From assembly GCF_003143935.1 (NCBI RefSeq), contig NZ_QFRX01000001.1, positions 5,959,816 to 6,023,815 on the forward strand: a stretch of DNA of 64,000 nt, read 5' to 3'. Source of the stretch: Streptomyces sp. Act143 (GTDB lineage Bacteria; Actinomycetota; Actinomycetes; Streptomycetales; Streptomycetaceae). The translations under genes and the position numbers were made by a program. The notes below the pieces were generated by a model. That model was not told the DNA's origin. It searched no databases and saw only the letters and a list, made by a program, of their open reading frames with translations. Of this stretch, positions 7,811 through 15,979 are shown piece by piece. Position 1 is the stretch's first letter. Every line of letters begins with the position of its first letter.

Positions 7811-8460
7811 CCGAGCTTCGCGTTCTGCGCCTTGACCACATCCTCGGGGACCGTGGCCTGGGCCGAGCGGCCGTTGATGAAGCCGCCGCTGTCGATCGAG
7901 AAGTAGTTGACGATCGTGTCGCCGAAGCGGAAGGTCTGGGTGCGCATCGTCTGAGTGCCCTGGTAAGGGACCGTCGAGACGGTGGCGATCGACTCGTCCG
8001 CGCCCGTGGCCGCCGGAGCCGTCTCCTTCTTCACCGAGGAGTAGGTGGTGGAGGCCTTCGCGGACTTCGCGGTGTAGCCCGCCGTGCAGGCGGAGGCCGC
8101 CTCTGCCAGGCCCTTCATCGCCGCCTCGGCCTTGCCCGGCGCGTAGGTGGCGAGGGTGATGTAGGTGTAGACGGTCCTGCCGTTGTCGGCGATGCGGACC
8201 AGCGACGCCTCGGGGTCGCCGAGGGGGAGGTAGTTCGTCGCGTACGCCATCGGGGCGCAGACCTTCTTGTCGAGCAGCTTCGCGGGTTCCTTCGCCGGGT
8301 CCGCGGCGGGCTTCGTAGCGGCTGCCGTGGCCGTGGCCGTGGCCTTCGCCTGGTCGGTCGTCCTCGCGTCCGAGTCTCCGTCCGCTCCGCCGCACGCCGT
8401 CAGCGTGACGAGCGACAGCGCGGACAGCAGCGGGAGGGCGGCCAGTGCGGCGCGCTTCAT
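7807..8460 (-). CDS. Lipoprotein of unknown function
   Basis: A 217-residue protein with a basic start (MKRAAL), a hydrophobic core and the lipobox TLTAC, followed by an Asp/Thr/Ala/Lys/Pro linker, so it should be a lipid-anchored surface protein. The globular part contains two Cys and several Tyr and has no family I can name. ATG 8460 is chosen because GGAG lies 8 bases upstream; the longer frame would translate a tandem-repeat array. It resembles the lipoprotein at 872-1543 in size and layout. It probably follows the proline-rich membrane protein gene in one transcript. Confidence 0.75.
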   Translation of the reverse strand: MKRAALAALPLLSALSLVTLTACGGADGDSDARTTDQAKATATATAAATKPAADPAKEPAKLLDKKVCAPMAYATNYLPLGDPEASLVRIADNGRTVYTYITLATYAPGKAEAAMKGLAEAASACTAGYTAKSAKASTTYSSVKKETAPAATGADESIATVSTVPYQGTQTMRTQTFRFGDTIVNYFSIDSGGFINGRSAQATVPEDVVKAQNAKLG

Positions 8461-8500
8461 TAAGGGGACTCCGCGGTCTTCGTCTGTGCCTTCCGTGTCA

Positions 8501-8545
8501 TGCATGTCATGCATGACGTGCATGTTTTGCGTGCCTTGCGTGTGT
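8501..8545. repeat. Array of five 9-bp tandem repeats
   Basis: Five nonamers with consensus TGC(A/G)TGNNN run without gaps: TGCATGTCA, TGCATGACG, TGCATGTTT, TGCGTGCCT, TGCGTGTGT. They fill the gap directly after the stop codon (8546-8548) of the upstream minus-strand gene and before the ribosome-binding site of the lipoprotein gene. A nearby TGTCA suggests a partial sixth unit. Confidence 0.75.
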
Positions 8546-9490
8546 TTACGGGACGTATGTTCCGTGCAGCAACTTCTGCAGCTGCGGTGAGAGTTCGGGC
8601 ACCTGCGCCCCGGCCGCCTGCGCCGCCGCGACCGCCCGGACGTACTCCGTCGCCTCCGCCCTCAACCGCGCCTTCTCGCTGCCCTGATTGCGGCCGATGA
8701 GCCACACGATGAACGCGAGGGGGATCAGGGCGAGGGCCCCGTAGCCGATCGGCTCCGTCTCCGACCAGGCCCACCCTGCGCCGACGGCGCCCGCGATGAT
8801 CAGCAGACAGCCCGCCTCGTCGTGCCAGCCCCCGGTGTCGGCGATGCGCTCGTACTCGGCGACGGCGGCCGGCTTCGGCGGGACGGGGGCGGGAACGGGG
8901 GCGGGGACGGAGGCGTGCGGGACAGGGGCGGAGGCGTGCGGAGCGGGGGCGGTTGAGGGCGCGGGCGTGGGCACCGCGGGCGTCTCCGCCTTCGGGTACG
9001 TCGGGATCGGCAGCACCGCCTTCCCGCCCCCGCCCCCGGCCTCCGGCCGACCCTCCAGCCACGGCGGGATGTGCGCCAGCGGCAGCCCGTGCGCCCGGGC
9101 CACGCCGAGCACCTCGCGGTACCCGGCGAGGGCGGGGTGCTCCAGCTCGCGCCGCCAGCCCTTGCGGACGTGGACCAGCGCTGCGACGGCCGCGATCAGG
9201 GGAGGGCCCGCCAGCGCCGCCTGCGTCGGCCCCAGCGCGGGGACACCCATGGCCGTGAACACCCAGCACACGACGGCCACCAGGGTCAGACCCGCCACCC
9301 AGGCCAGCGGCCTGTGTTGCGCCGCGTGCGCGGCCGTGCGGCGCTCCGCCAGCAGAACGGACACCGCGCGGTCGTCGGTGTAGTCGACGCCGGTGCGCGC
9401 GGCTGTCGCCCGCACCACCTCCAGCACGCGGGGGTCGGACGCCAGCGCCGCCCCTCCGATCGGCAGGAGGTCCGTCTCCGGCTGTGTCAT
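8546..9490 (-). CDS. Proline-rich linker membrane protein of unknown function
   Basis: The 314-residue protein starts at ATG 9490, with GGAGAG upstream. An N-terminal cytoplasmic helix (about 10-55; ATAARTGVDYTDDRAVSVLL) precedes two transmembrane helices (about 62-82 and 88-105). A cytoplasmic segment with HIPPWLEGRPE and a long Ala/Pro/Val-rich linker with repeated APVPHAS-like units lead to a second pair of helices (about 235-270) and a C-terminal amphipathic tail ending ELSPQLQKLLHG. No catalytic motif is visible. The linker repeats suggest recent in-frame expansion. Confidence 0.7.
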   Translation of the reverse strand: MTQPETDLLPIGGAALASDPRVLEVVRATAARTGVDYTDDRAVSVLLAERRTAAHAAQHRPLAWVAGLTLVAVVCWVFTAMGVPALGPTQAALAGPPLIAAVAALVHVRKGWRRELEHPALAGYREVLGVARAHGLPLAHIPPWLEGRPEAGGGGGKAVLPIPTYPKAETPAVPTPAPSTAPAPHASAPVPHASVPAPVPAPVPPKPAAVAEYERIADTGGWHDEAGCLLIIAGAVGAGWAWSETEPIGYGALALIPLAFIVWLIGRNQGSEKARLRAEATEYVRAVAAAQAAGAQVPELSPQLQKLLHGTYVP

Positions 9491-9898
9491 CGCTACAACT
9501 CTCCGTGTACGTGGTTCGGGCAAAAGATCATGGCACGGCGCTTCCGGGCCTTCGTGAGTGAATCGTGCAGGCCTCATGGCCGGGTCGTGACGAACACTCC
9601 GGCGCGGGTGGAGTGGCATACGGCGCATCGATTCGCTGCCGCACAGGTCACGACCCTTCTCCGGCTGCCGGACAACTGAGCCGAACGCCCCTGAAGTTGC
9701 AGATGAATAACGGGGGGCGGGGTGAGGAGCATGACGCCGAACGCGCCTTGAGGGGCTTATGTGCGGCTGATACGGTGCGATGGCTTGACACTCACCCCAG
9801 CGATGGCTATTCGCACAAGTCGAGTGGACCTGGGTGAAGTGTCCTAATTTTCAGCTGTTTTGGCAGACTCTTTTCTTGGGTGTACGGGGAGCGGTTGC
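9491..9898. other. Intergenic region upstream of the Tad operon
   Basis: This 408-bp divergent gap has no ORF that looks like a gene. The left part must contain the promoter for the minus-strand membrane-protein gene. The right part contains the promoter listed at 9785-9813 and an untranslated leader of about 80 bases before the GTG start. The last 60 bases are unusually AT-rich for this genome. Confidence 0.5.
9785..9813 (+). promoter_or_regulatory. Candidate HrdB-type promoter of the Tad operon
   Basis: A consensus -35 hexamer TTGACA (9785-9790) is followed after exactly 17 bp by TATTCG (9808-9813). It lies about 86 bp upstream of the first Tad gene's start and points towards it. This is the best vegetative-type promoter match I saw in the left half of the window. 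Confidence 0.55.
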
Positions 9899-10621
9899 GT
9901 GAAGATCCAAGAGCGTACGGGGGCGGGTCAGGGTCGTTCCGCCGTTCCGGCTCAGCCTTCGGTCGGTGACCGGCTTCCCACACCTCCTCGCGAGCGCAAA
10001 CCGGCGCTGGCCGCGTTGGCGGTGCTGCTGATCCTGGTGGGGGCGCTCGGCGCGACCATGCTGGTGCTCCAGGCCGGCGACCGGATCGAGGTCGTCAAGG
10101 TGACCAAGGAGATCCCGGCCGGCGAGTCGGTCAACAGCAGTAACGCGACCTCCGTGCTGGTCGCCAAGGACGACAGCATCAACTACGTCGAGTGGGGCGA
10201 CCTGGGAACCCTCTCGGCCTACAAGGCCAAGTCCACGATCTACGCGGGCACGGTCGTCATCGGCGACATGTTCACCAAGGGCACCAGCCTGCCCGCGGGC
10301 AAGGCCGCCGTGGGCGTGGCCCTCAAGGAGGGGCAGTACCCCGCCGACATCAAGGCCGGCGACACCGTTGCCGTCTACAACGTGGAGACCAGCTCCTCCA
10401 GCTCCAACTCGGACTCGAACGGCAACAACTCGGCCTCCGCTTCGTCGGGCGGCGTGATCGTCGACAGCGCGAAGGTCGACAAGGTCGCCGAGGACAGCGA
10501 CGCGACCGTGAGTACGGGCAACCTCTCGCTCACGCTCCTCGTCGACCAGGACGACGCGGCCGCCGTGGCCAAGGCGGCCTCCGCGGGTGCCGTCGCCGTC
10601 GTGCACGTCTCCGGCAACTAG
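9899..10621 (+). CDS. SAF-domain (CpaB/RcpC-like) pilus-assembly protein
   Basis: A 240-residue protein with a basic N-terminus, one transmembrane helix (about 37-60; ALAALAVLLILVGALGA) and an extracytoplasmic SAF-type domain starting VVKVTKEIPAGESV and including YAGTVVIGDMF and DIKAGDTVAVYNV. A Ser/Asn low-complexity loop interrupts the domain at about 165-185. In Tad systems CpaB-like SAF proteins act as periplasmic or wall-side scaffold. The GTG at 9899 is chosen because GGGGAG lies 7 bases upstream. First gene of the Tad operon; the next start is 17 bases downstream. Confidence 0.8.
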   Translation: MKIQERTGAGQGRSAVPAQPSVGDRLPTPPRERKPALAALAVLLILVGALGATMLVLQAGDRIEVVKVTKEIPAGESVNSSNATSVLVAKDDSINYVEWGDLGTLSAYKAKSTIYAGTVVIGDMFTKGTSLPAGKAAVGVALKEGQYPADIKAGDTVAVYNVETSSSSSNSDSNGNNSASASSGGVIVDSAKVDKVAEDSDATVSTGNLSLTLLVDQDDAAAVAKAASAGAVAVVHVSGN

Positions 10622-10638
10622 AAGGCGGCTCTGACCTC

Positions 10639-11496
10639 ATGGCGCTCATCGCTCTCGCCGCCGACAAGGGTTCCCCCGGCGTCACCACCGCGGCCGTCGC
10701 CCTCGCGGCGGTCTGGCCCCGGCGCGTCCTGCTCGCCGAGACCGACCCGGCGGGCGGCGACCTCGTCTACCGCAGTGCCGCCGCGCACGGAGGCCCGCTC
10801 AACCCGAACACCGGCATGCTGTCCATCGCCGCCACCGCGCGCCGCGGACTCGTCCCCGACCAGATCTGGGACCACGTCCAGCCGCTGAGCGGCGGGCTCG
10901 AAGTGCTCGTTGGCCTGGGCAACGCCGAGCAGGCCGCCGGTCTCGCCGGTCTGTGGCCCACGCTCGGCCATTCCTTCGCCTCGCTCGCCGAGTCCCCGAA
11001 CGCTCCCGCCGACGTCATCGCCGACTGCGGCCGCATCGCCGGTGACACCCCGGTCGTGGACCTGTTCCCGCACGCCTCACTCGTGCTGCTCATCTCGCGG
11101 ACCGAGCCCGAGGCCATCGCCCGCGTCCGCGACCGCGCCGCCGCCCTGGGCAACAAGCTGCACGGCGGTCAGCGCGGTGCCGCCACCCTCGGCCTGCCGA
11201 TGATCGGTGTCGTCCTCATCACCGACACCAACGACGCCGCGAAGATCGCCGGCCAGGTCAACGACATGCTCGTCCACGCCCAGACCGGCGCCCGGGTGGT
11301 CGGCACCATCGCCGACGACCCCGCCGGTGCCGACCAGTTGGCCGGCCGCAAGCGCGGGCGCCTCGACAAGTCGCTGCTGATCCGCAGCGCCCGCAAGGTC
11401 ACCGCGGACCTCTACCAGCAGTACGGCGCCGCCTGGTCCGTACCCACCCAGGCTCAGCACGGCCAGCTGAACGGCCATGCGGAGGCCGGGCGATGA
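10639..11496 (+). CDS. TadZ/CpaE-like MinD-family ATPase
   Basis: The 285-residue protein opens with a MinD/ParA-like fold: first strand MALIALAADKG, a P-loop-like SPGVTTAAVALA, then LLAETDPAGGDL and VIADCGRI. The P-loop is divergent, with Lys retained early but Val replacing the usual second Lys (GVTT rather than GKTT), so nucleotide binding may be altered. In Tad systems this protein localises the pilus machine at the membrane. Its stop overlaps the next start by four bases (ATGA), showing coupling to the CpaF motor gene. Confidence 0.8.
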   Translation: MALIALAADKGSPGVTTAAVALAAVWPRRVLLAETDPAGGDLVYRSAAAHGGPLNPNTGMLSIAATARRGLVPDQIWDHVQPLSGGLEVLVGLGNAEQAAGLAGLWPTLGHSFASLAESPNAPADVIADCGRIAGDTPVVDLFPHASLVLLISRTEPEAIARVRDRAAALGNKLHGGQRGAATLGLPMIGVVLITDTNDAAKIAGQVNDMLVHAQTGARVVGTIADDPAGADQLAGRKRGRLDKSLLIRSARKVTADLYQQYGAAWSVPTQAQHGQLNGHAEAGR

Positions 11497-12800
11497 CCGC
11501 TGTCGACCATCAACTGGTCAAGCGGTTCCGGCAGGACGCCGGTGACCGGATCGCCGAGCAGCGGCGCCAGGACCAGGTCGCCGGTGTCACGCCGATGTCC
11601 AGCGAGGACGAGCGGCACTACGCCCGCGCGGTCATAGCCCAGATCCTGGAGGACTACGCCCGGACGGAGATCAACGCCGGTCGGACGCCACTCGACGCGG
11701 AGACCGAGGAGCAGTACGCCGCAGCCGTGCACGCCGCGCTGTTCGGCGTGGGACGGCTTCAGCCGCTGCTCGACAACCCCGAGGTCGAGAACATCGACAT
11801 CAACGGGTACGACCAGGTCTTCGTCGGCTACTCCGACGGCCGCGAGGCCAAGGAGGACCCGGTCGCCGAGTCCGACGAGGAGCTCATCGAGCTCATCCAG
11901 GTGCTCGGCGCGTACTCCGGCCTGTCGTCCCGTCCCTTCGACTCAGCCAACCCGCAGCTCGACCTCCGCCTCCCGGACGGCTCGCGTCTGTCGGCGGTCA
12001 TGGACGTCACCCGGCGCCCCGCGCTGTCTATCCGTCGCGCCCGCATGGGCAAGGTCTTCATCTCCGACCTCGTCGGCAACGGCACCCTCACCCCCGAGGT
12101 CGCGCACTTCCTCGCCTGCGCGGTCCGCGCCCGCAAGAACATCATGATCGCGGGTGCGACCAACGCCGGTAAGACGACGCTGCTGAGGGCCCTGGCGAAC
12201 GAAATCCCGCCGCACGAACGCCTCATCACCGTCGAACGTGCTCTGGAGCTCGGCCTCGACACCTTCACCGACCTCCACCCCAACGTCGTCGCGTTCGAGG
12301 AGCGGCTGCCCAACTCCGAGGGCCAGGGCATGATTTCCATGGCCGAGCTGGTACGGCGTTCGCTGCGTATGAACCCCTCCCGCGTCATCGTCGGTGAGGT
12401 GCTCGGCGACGAGATCGTGACCATGCTCAACGCGATGTCGCAGGGCAACGACGGCTCACTGTCCACGATCCACGCCAACAGCTCGCACGAGGTCTTCAAC
12501 CGTATTTCCACCTACGCGCTCCAGGCGTCGGAGCGGCTGCCCATCGAGGCCAGCCAGATGCTCATCGCCGGCGCGGTCAACTTCGTCGTGTTCATCCAGC
12601 GGCGCAACAACTTCCAGTCGGGCGGCCGACTTCAGCGCATGGTCACCTCCATCCGCGAGGTCAACGGCGTCGACGGCCGGGTGCTGTCCAGCGAGGTGTT
12701 CGCCGAGGCCCCGGACGGCCGGATCGTGCCGCACGCGCCCATCGCCTGCGTGGACGAGCTGATCGCGCAGGGCTACCGGCCCACGGGAATGTGGGGGTGA
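11493..12800 (+). CDS. cpaF: Tad pilus secretion ATPase TadA/CpaF
   Basis: The 435-residue hexameric type II/IV secretion ATPase powers pilus assembly at the inner face of the membrane. Visible signatures are the N-terminal domain motif NPEVENIDINGYDQVFV, Walker A GATNAGKTT (about 221-229), Asp-box-like TFTDLHPN, Walker B-like RVIVGEVLGDE (about 295-305) and the His-box SLSTIHANSS. Length is normal for CpaF. It starts within the stop of the TadZ gene and is followed after 5 bases by tadB, so it belongs to one coupled operon. Confidence 0.93.
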   Translation: MTAVDHQLVKRFRQDAGDRIAEQRRQDQVAGVTPMSSEDERHYARAVIAQILEDYARTEINAGRTPLDAETEEQYAAAVHAALFGVGRLQPLLDNPEVENIDINGYDQVFVGYSDGREAKEDPVAESDEELIELIQVLGAYSGLSSRPFDSANPQLDLRLPDGSRLSAVMDVTRRPALSIRRARMGKVFISDLVGNGTLTPEVAHFLACAVRARKNIMIAGATNAGKTTLLRALANEIPPHERLITVERALELGLDTFTDLHPNVVAFEERLPNSEGQGMISMAELVRRSLRMNPSRVIVGEVLGDEIVTMLNAMSQGNDGSLSTIHANSSHEVFNRISTYALQASERLPIEASQMLIAGAVNFVVFIQRRNNFQSGGRLQRMVTSIREVNGVDGRVLSSEVFAEAPDGRIVPHAPIACVDELIAQGYRPTGMWG

Positions 12801-12805
12801 CGTAC

Positions 12806-13783
12806 ATGACTCAGGACCTTGCCGCACCGGGCTCGCTCGGTTCCATGGGCGGGCTGTTCTCGACCACCGTGCTCTACGCGCTGGCGTGCGGTGTCGCCGT
12901 CGGCGGTGGCCTCGCGCTGTTCATGGTCGCCGTACGCGGTCTGCCCGCGAAGCCCGACCACGAGAAGCAGAAGGCCGCCGAGCGGGCGAACGAGCTGATC
13001 CGGTTCGCCGGTCAACGGGGTTCGCTCGCCGCCATCGTCGGGCTGGTCGTGCTGCTGCTCACCCGCTGGGCGGTGGCCGGGATCGCCGCCGGGGTGCTCG
13101 TCTTCTTCTGGGACCGCCTCTTCGGCGGTGCCGCGGAGGAGCGTGCCGCCATGCGCCGCGTGGAGGCCCTCGCCTCCTGGACCGAGTCGCTGCGTGACAC
13201 CATCGCCGGTGCGGTCGGCCTGGAGCAGGCGATTCCGGCGTCCGCGCGTGCCGCGGCCCCCGTGCTGCGTCCGCACCTGGACGCGCTCGTCGACCGGCTG
13301 CGGTCCCGTACCCCGCTGCCGGACGCGCTCCAGCACCTCGCCGACGAGATCGACGACGCGTCCGCCGACATCATCGTCGCGGCCCTCATCCTCAACGCCC
13401 GGCTGCGCGGCCCGGGTCTGCGCCAGGTGCTCGGCGCCCTCGCGAAGTCGGCGCGCGAAGAGGTCGACATGCGGCAGCGCGTGATGGCGCAGCGGTCGTC
13501 GACGCGCCGCTCGGTGCAGATCGTCGTCGCCGTCTCGATCGCGTTCGTGCTGGGCCTGTCCATCTTCAACCGGGACTTCGTCGAGCCGTACGGCACGGCG
13601 GTCGGCCAGCTCGTCCTCGCCTGTGTCTGCGGCCTGTTCGCGCTCGGCTTCTGGTGGCTGCGCAAGCTGTCCACCATCGAGACGCCCGAACGCTTCCTGG
13701 TCAAGGACCAGTCCGGGGTCCAGTTCGTCCGGCCCCGGACGCCGTCCCAGCCGCTCCAGCAGGAAGAGGGGGTACGTCGATGA
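12806..13783 (+). CDS. tadB: Tad pilus inner-membrane protein TadB
   Basis: A 325-residue type II secretion F-domain protein. Helices lie near the N-terminus (about 12-35 and 70-100), then the cytoplasmic F domain (about 112-215: ASWTESLRDTIAGAVGLEQA, LPDALQHLADEIDD), then paired C-terminal helices (about 235-285). TadB and TadC form the membrane platform driven by CpaF. ATG 12806 is preferred, with a G-rich site 8 bases upstream; GTG 12791 would overlap cpaF. The stop overlaps tadC by four bases. Confidence 0.88.
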   Translation: MTQDLAAPGSLGSMGGLFSTTVLYALACGVAVGGGLALFMVAVRGLPAKPDHEKQKAAERANELIRFAGQRGSLAAIVGLVVLLLTRWAVAGIAAGVLVFFWDRLFGGAAEERAAMRRVEALASWTESLRDTIAGAVGLEQAIPASARAAAPVLRPHLDALVDRLRSRTPLPDALQHLADEIDDASADIIVAALILNARLRGPGLRQVLGALAKSAREEVDMRQRVMAQRSSTRRSVQIVVAVSIAFVLGLSIFNRDFVEPYGTAVGQLVLACVCGLFALGFWWLRKLSTIETPERFLVKDQSGVQFVRPRTPSQPLQQEEGVRR

Positions 13784-14703
13784 GTCTGACGATGCCGGTC
13801 GTCATCGGCGCGGTCTTCGGTCTGGGCATCTACGTCCTCGTCCGCGCCCTCATGCCGAGCAAGCGCAGCGCGGTCTCGCAGGTCGCGCGGATCGACGCGA
13901 TGCGGGCGCGCGGAGCGGCGTACGAGTCCCCCCGGGCCTCCGCCGCCGAGGGCCGCCTCGGCTCCCTGCGGGCCGATGTCGGGGTGCGCGTCGCCGAGTT
14001 CTACCTCCAGCAGGGCTGGGAGCAGCGGTCGCTGCGCGCGGACCTCGCCGTGCTGGACCGCAGCTGGGAGAAGTTCCTGGCGACGAAGGTGCTGCTCGGC
14101 GTCGCGGGCCTGTTCTTCGGCCCCTTCCTGTTCGCGGTGGCGTGGACGCTGAGCCTGGGCAGCAGCCCGATCATCCCGGTCTGGCTGGCGCTCACGTTCG
14201 CGGCCGTCTTCTTCTTCCTCCCCGACCTGGAGGTACGGCGGGACGCGGCCGAGAAGCGGCGCGACCTGCGGCGGGTGATCGGGGCGTACCTCGACCTGGT
14301 GTCGATGAGCCTCGCCGGCGGACGCGGTCTGCCGGAGGCCCTGATGGCGGCGGCGGAGGTCTCGGACGGCTGGGCGACCCAGCGCATCCGCAATGCCCTG
14401 GCCGACGCCCGCATCACCGGCCTCAGCCAGTGGCAGGCGCTGGGCCAGCTCGGTGAGGAACTGGGCGTGGAGGAACTGAAGGACCTTTCCGCCTCCCTGG
14501 CCCTGGTCGCCGACGACGGCGCGAAGGTCCGTGAGTCCCTGGCCTCCCGTGCGGAGACCATGCGCCACCGCGAGCTCGCCGAGATCGAGGGCAGCGCGGG
14601 TGAGAAGTCGCAGTCGATGCTCGTGGCGCAGCTGCTGCTGTGCGCCGGCTTCCTGGTGTTCCTGATCTTCCCGGCGGCCATGCGGGTGTTCCAGGTGTCC
14701 TGA
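13780..14703 (+). CDS. tadC: Tad pilus inner-membrane protein TadC
   Basis: The 307-residue partner of TadB has the same F-domain architecture. An N-terminal helix (about 1-20) precedes a cytoplasmic region and two helices (about 98-150). The F domain (about 165-265; GAYLDLVSMSLAGGRGLPEAL) comes next, and a final hydrophobic helix ends near the C-terminus (MLVAQLLLCAGFLVFLIF). Coupled to tadB by an ATGA overlap. A gap of 72 bases precedes the pilin gene, which would allow separate, higher expression of the pilin. Confidence 0.88.
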   Translation: MSLTMPVVIGAVFGLGIYVLVRALMPSKRSAVSQVARIDAMRARGAAYESPRASAAEGRLGSLRADVGVRVAEFYLQQGWEQRSLRADLAVLDRSWEKFLATKVLLGVAGLFFGPFLFAVAWTLSLGSSPIIPVWLALTFAAVFFFLPDLEVRRDAAEKRRDLRRVIGAYLDLVSMSLAGGRGLPEALMAAAEVSDGWATQRIRNALADARITGLSQWQALGQLGEELGVEELKDLSASLALVADDGAKVRESLASRAETMRHRELAEIEGSAGEKSQSMLVAQLLLCAGFLVFLIFPAAMRVFQVS

Positions 14704-14775
14704 GCCGAGTCCCTGAGTCGCTTCCAGAACTGCTGCCAACCGCTGCCAACCGCTGTATCGAGAGGACAACACATC

Positions 14776-15027
14776 ATGAACGGACGGAACTTCAGCACCG
14801 GAATCCCCGCGGTGGACTTCCTGGTCACCTTCCTGAGCGCCCGCGTCGAGCGGGCCCGCTCCGGCGAACTGGACCGCGGTGCCTCCGCGGTGGAGTGGGT
14901 CATCATCTCCGCGGTCGTCGTGGCGATCGTCGGTGTCGTGGCCGCGATCATCAACGCCGCGCTGAGCGAGGGCGCGAACAAGGTCGGCAACTGCATCAAG
15001 GGTGCCGACGCGGGCAAGACCTGCTGA
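14776..15027 (+). CDS. Flp-type pilin
   Basis: An 83-residue prepilin. A 35-residue N-terminal leader ends in Gly35; the mature form begins ASAVEWVII with Glu at +5, then a long hydrophobic helix typical of Flp pilins, and ends with a short Cys-containing tail (NCIKGADAGKTC). Cleavage between Gly35 and Ala36 by a prepilin peptidase is expected, but no peptidase gene is in the window. The two tail Cys could form a disulfide. A good AGAGGA site lies 10 bases upstream of the ATG. This is the likely major fibre subunit. Confidence 0.85.
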   Translation: MNGRNFSTGIPAVDFLVTFLSARVERARSGELDRGASAVEWVIISAVVVAIVGVVAAIINAALSEGANKVGNCIKGADAGKTC

Positions 15028-15064
15028 TCTCATCTGTTACGGGGGCGAGTTGACGGGGTTGCGC

Positions 15065-15526
15065 GTGGGCGTTGGCGTGGGCAGATGGATGCGCCGCAGG
15101 GTGGAGACGGCTCGGAAAGAGGCGTCCGCCCGCGGCGACTCCGGCATGACCGCGATCGAGTTCGTGCTGCTCACCCCGGTCCTGTTCTTCATGATCTTCG
15201 CGACGGTCCAGTTCGCGCTGTACTTCTTCGCCGACCATGTCGCCCAGGCGGCGGCCCAGGCGGGCGCCCGCAAGGCCCGGGCGACGGCCGACGCCCAGCC
15301 GGGCGGCTGGCGCGGGGAGGCGCAGGACGTCGTCGACAGCTACATCAGCCAGCTCGGTCCGCAGCTGGTGCTGTCGCCCCGTGTGACGATGCTCCAGCCC
15401 GAGCAGAACACGGTGGGCGTGGAGATCACGGCGAAGGTGCCGACCGTGTTCCCGGGCCTGGACCTCACGGTGCACGCGCAGTCGCAGGGGCCGGTGGAGA
15501 GGTTCGTGCAGGAGGGCGGGAACTAG
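15065..15526 (+). CDS. TadE-like pseudopilin
   Basis: A protein of about 153 residues. A basic leader ends at Gly27, followed by MTAIEFVLLTPVLFFMIF with Glu at +5, then a soluble domain of about 100 residues. This matches TadE-type pseudopilins processed like pilins. The start is uncertain: TTG 15050, TTG 15059, GTG 15065 and ATG 15089 are all in frame, with a G-rich stretch at 15041-15049; all keep the cleavage site. It is followed after 3 bases by a second TadE-like gene. Confidence 0.8.
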   Translation: MGVGVGRWMRRRVETARKEASARGDSGMTAIEFVLLTPVLFFMIFATVQFALYFFADHVAQAAAQAGARKARATADAQPGGWRGEAQDVVDSYISQLGPQLVLSPRVTMLQPEQNTVGVEITAKVPTVFPGLDLTVHAQSQGPVERFVQEGGN

Positions 15527-15529
15527 ACC

Positions 15530-15979
15530 ATGAGGTTCTCCGAGTTCTCTGCCGGGTCGGCCCGCGTCCGTGCCCGTCGGTGCGGGCAGGACGACCGGGG
15601 CCTGTCCACGGTCGAGGTCGTGATTCTGGCCCCCGTGATGATCCTGTTCATCCTGGTCCTGGTCGCCTTCGGGCAACTCGTCGACGGCCGCGGAGCGATC
15701 GACAGCGCGGCCCGGGACGCGGCGCGCGCCGGATCGATCCAGAAGGACCACGCCACGGCCATGTCCGAGGCCCGCAAGGCGGCCGAGGCCGACCTCGCGG
15801 ACGTCTGCTCGGGCCCCGTGACGGTGAACCAGACGAGCGCCGGCTTCGAGGCGGCCACCTTCTTCACGGTCGAGGTGAGCTGCGAGGTACGCGGCCTGGC
15901 GATGCTGGGCCTGGACGTCCCGACCACCCTGACGGCGAGCTTCAGCTCCCCGCTCGACCCCTTCCGGAGGACGGTGTGA
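15530..15979 (+). CDS. TadE-like pseudopilin
   Basis: The 149-residue protein has a leader with basic residues ending Gly24, then LSTVEVVILAPVMILFILVLVAF with Glu at +5, and a soluble domain containing a Cys pair (DVCSGP, VSCEVRG) that may be disulfide-linked. The signature is that of TadE-type minor pilins. It starts 3 bases after the first TadE-like gene and its stop overlaps the next GTG by four bases, so the three are translated as a block. Confidence 0.85.
   Translation: MRFSEFSAGSARVRARRCGQDDRGLSTVEVVILAPVMILFILVLVAFGQLVDGRGAIDSAARDAARAGSIQKDHATAMSEARKAAEADLADVCSGPVTVNQTSAGFEAATFFTVEVSCEVRGLAMLGLDVPTTLTASFSSPLDPFRRTV

Noticed and set aside
9491..9628. Upstream extension of the proline-rich membrane protein to 9628
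   Set aside because: The added residues are Arg/Pro/His-rich and not coding-like; ATG 9490 has GGAGAG upstream.
12791..12805. GTG 12791 as the tadB start
   Set aside because: It would overlap cpaF and place the G-rich ribosome-binding site inside the coding sequence; ATG 12806 is better placed.
13012..15033. 673-codon minus-strand ORF across tadB-tadC-pilin
   Set aside because: Runs through three well-supported genes on the opposite strand and lacks any recognisable domain.
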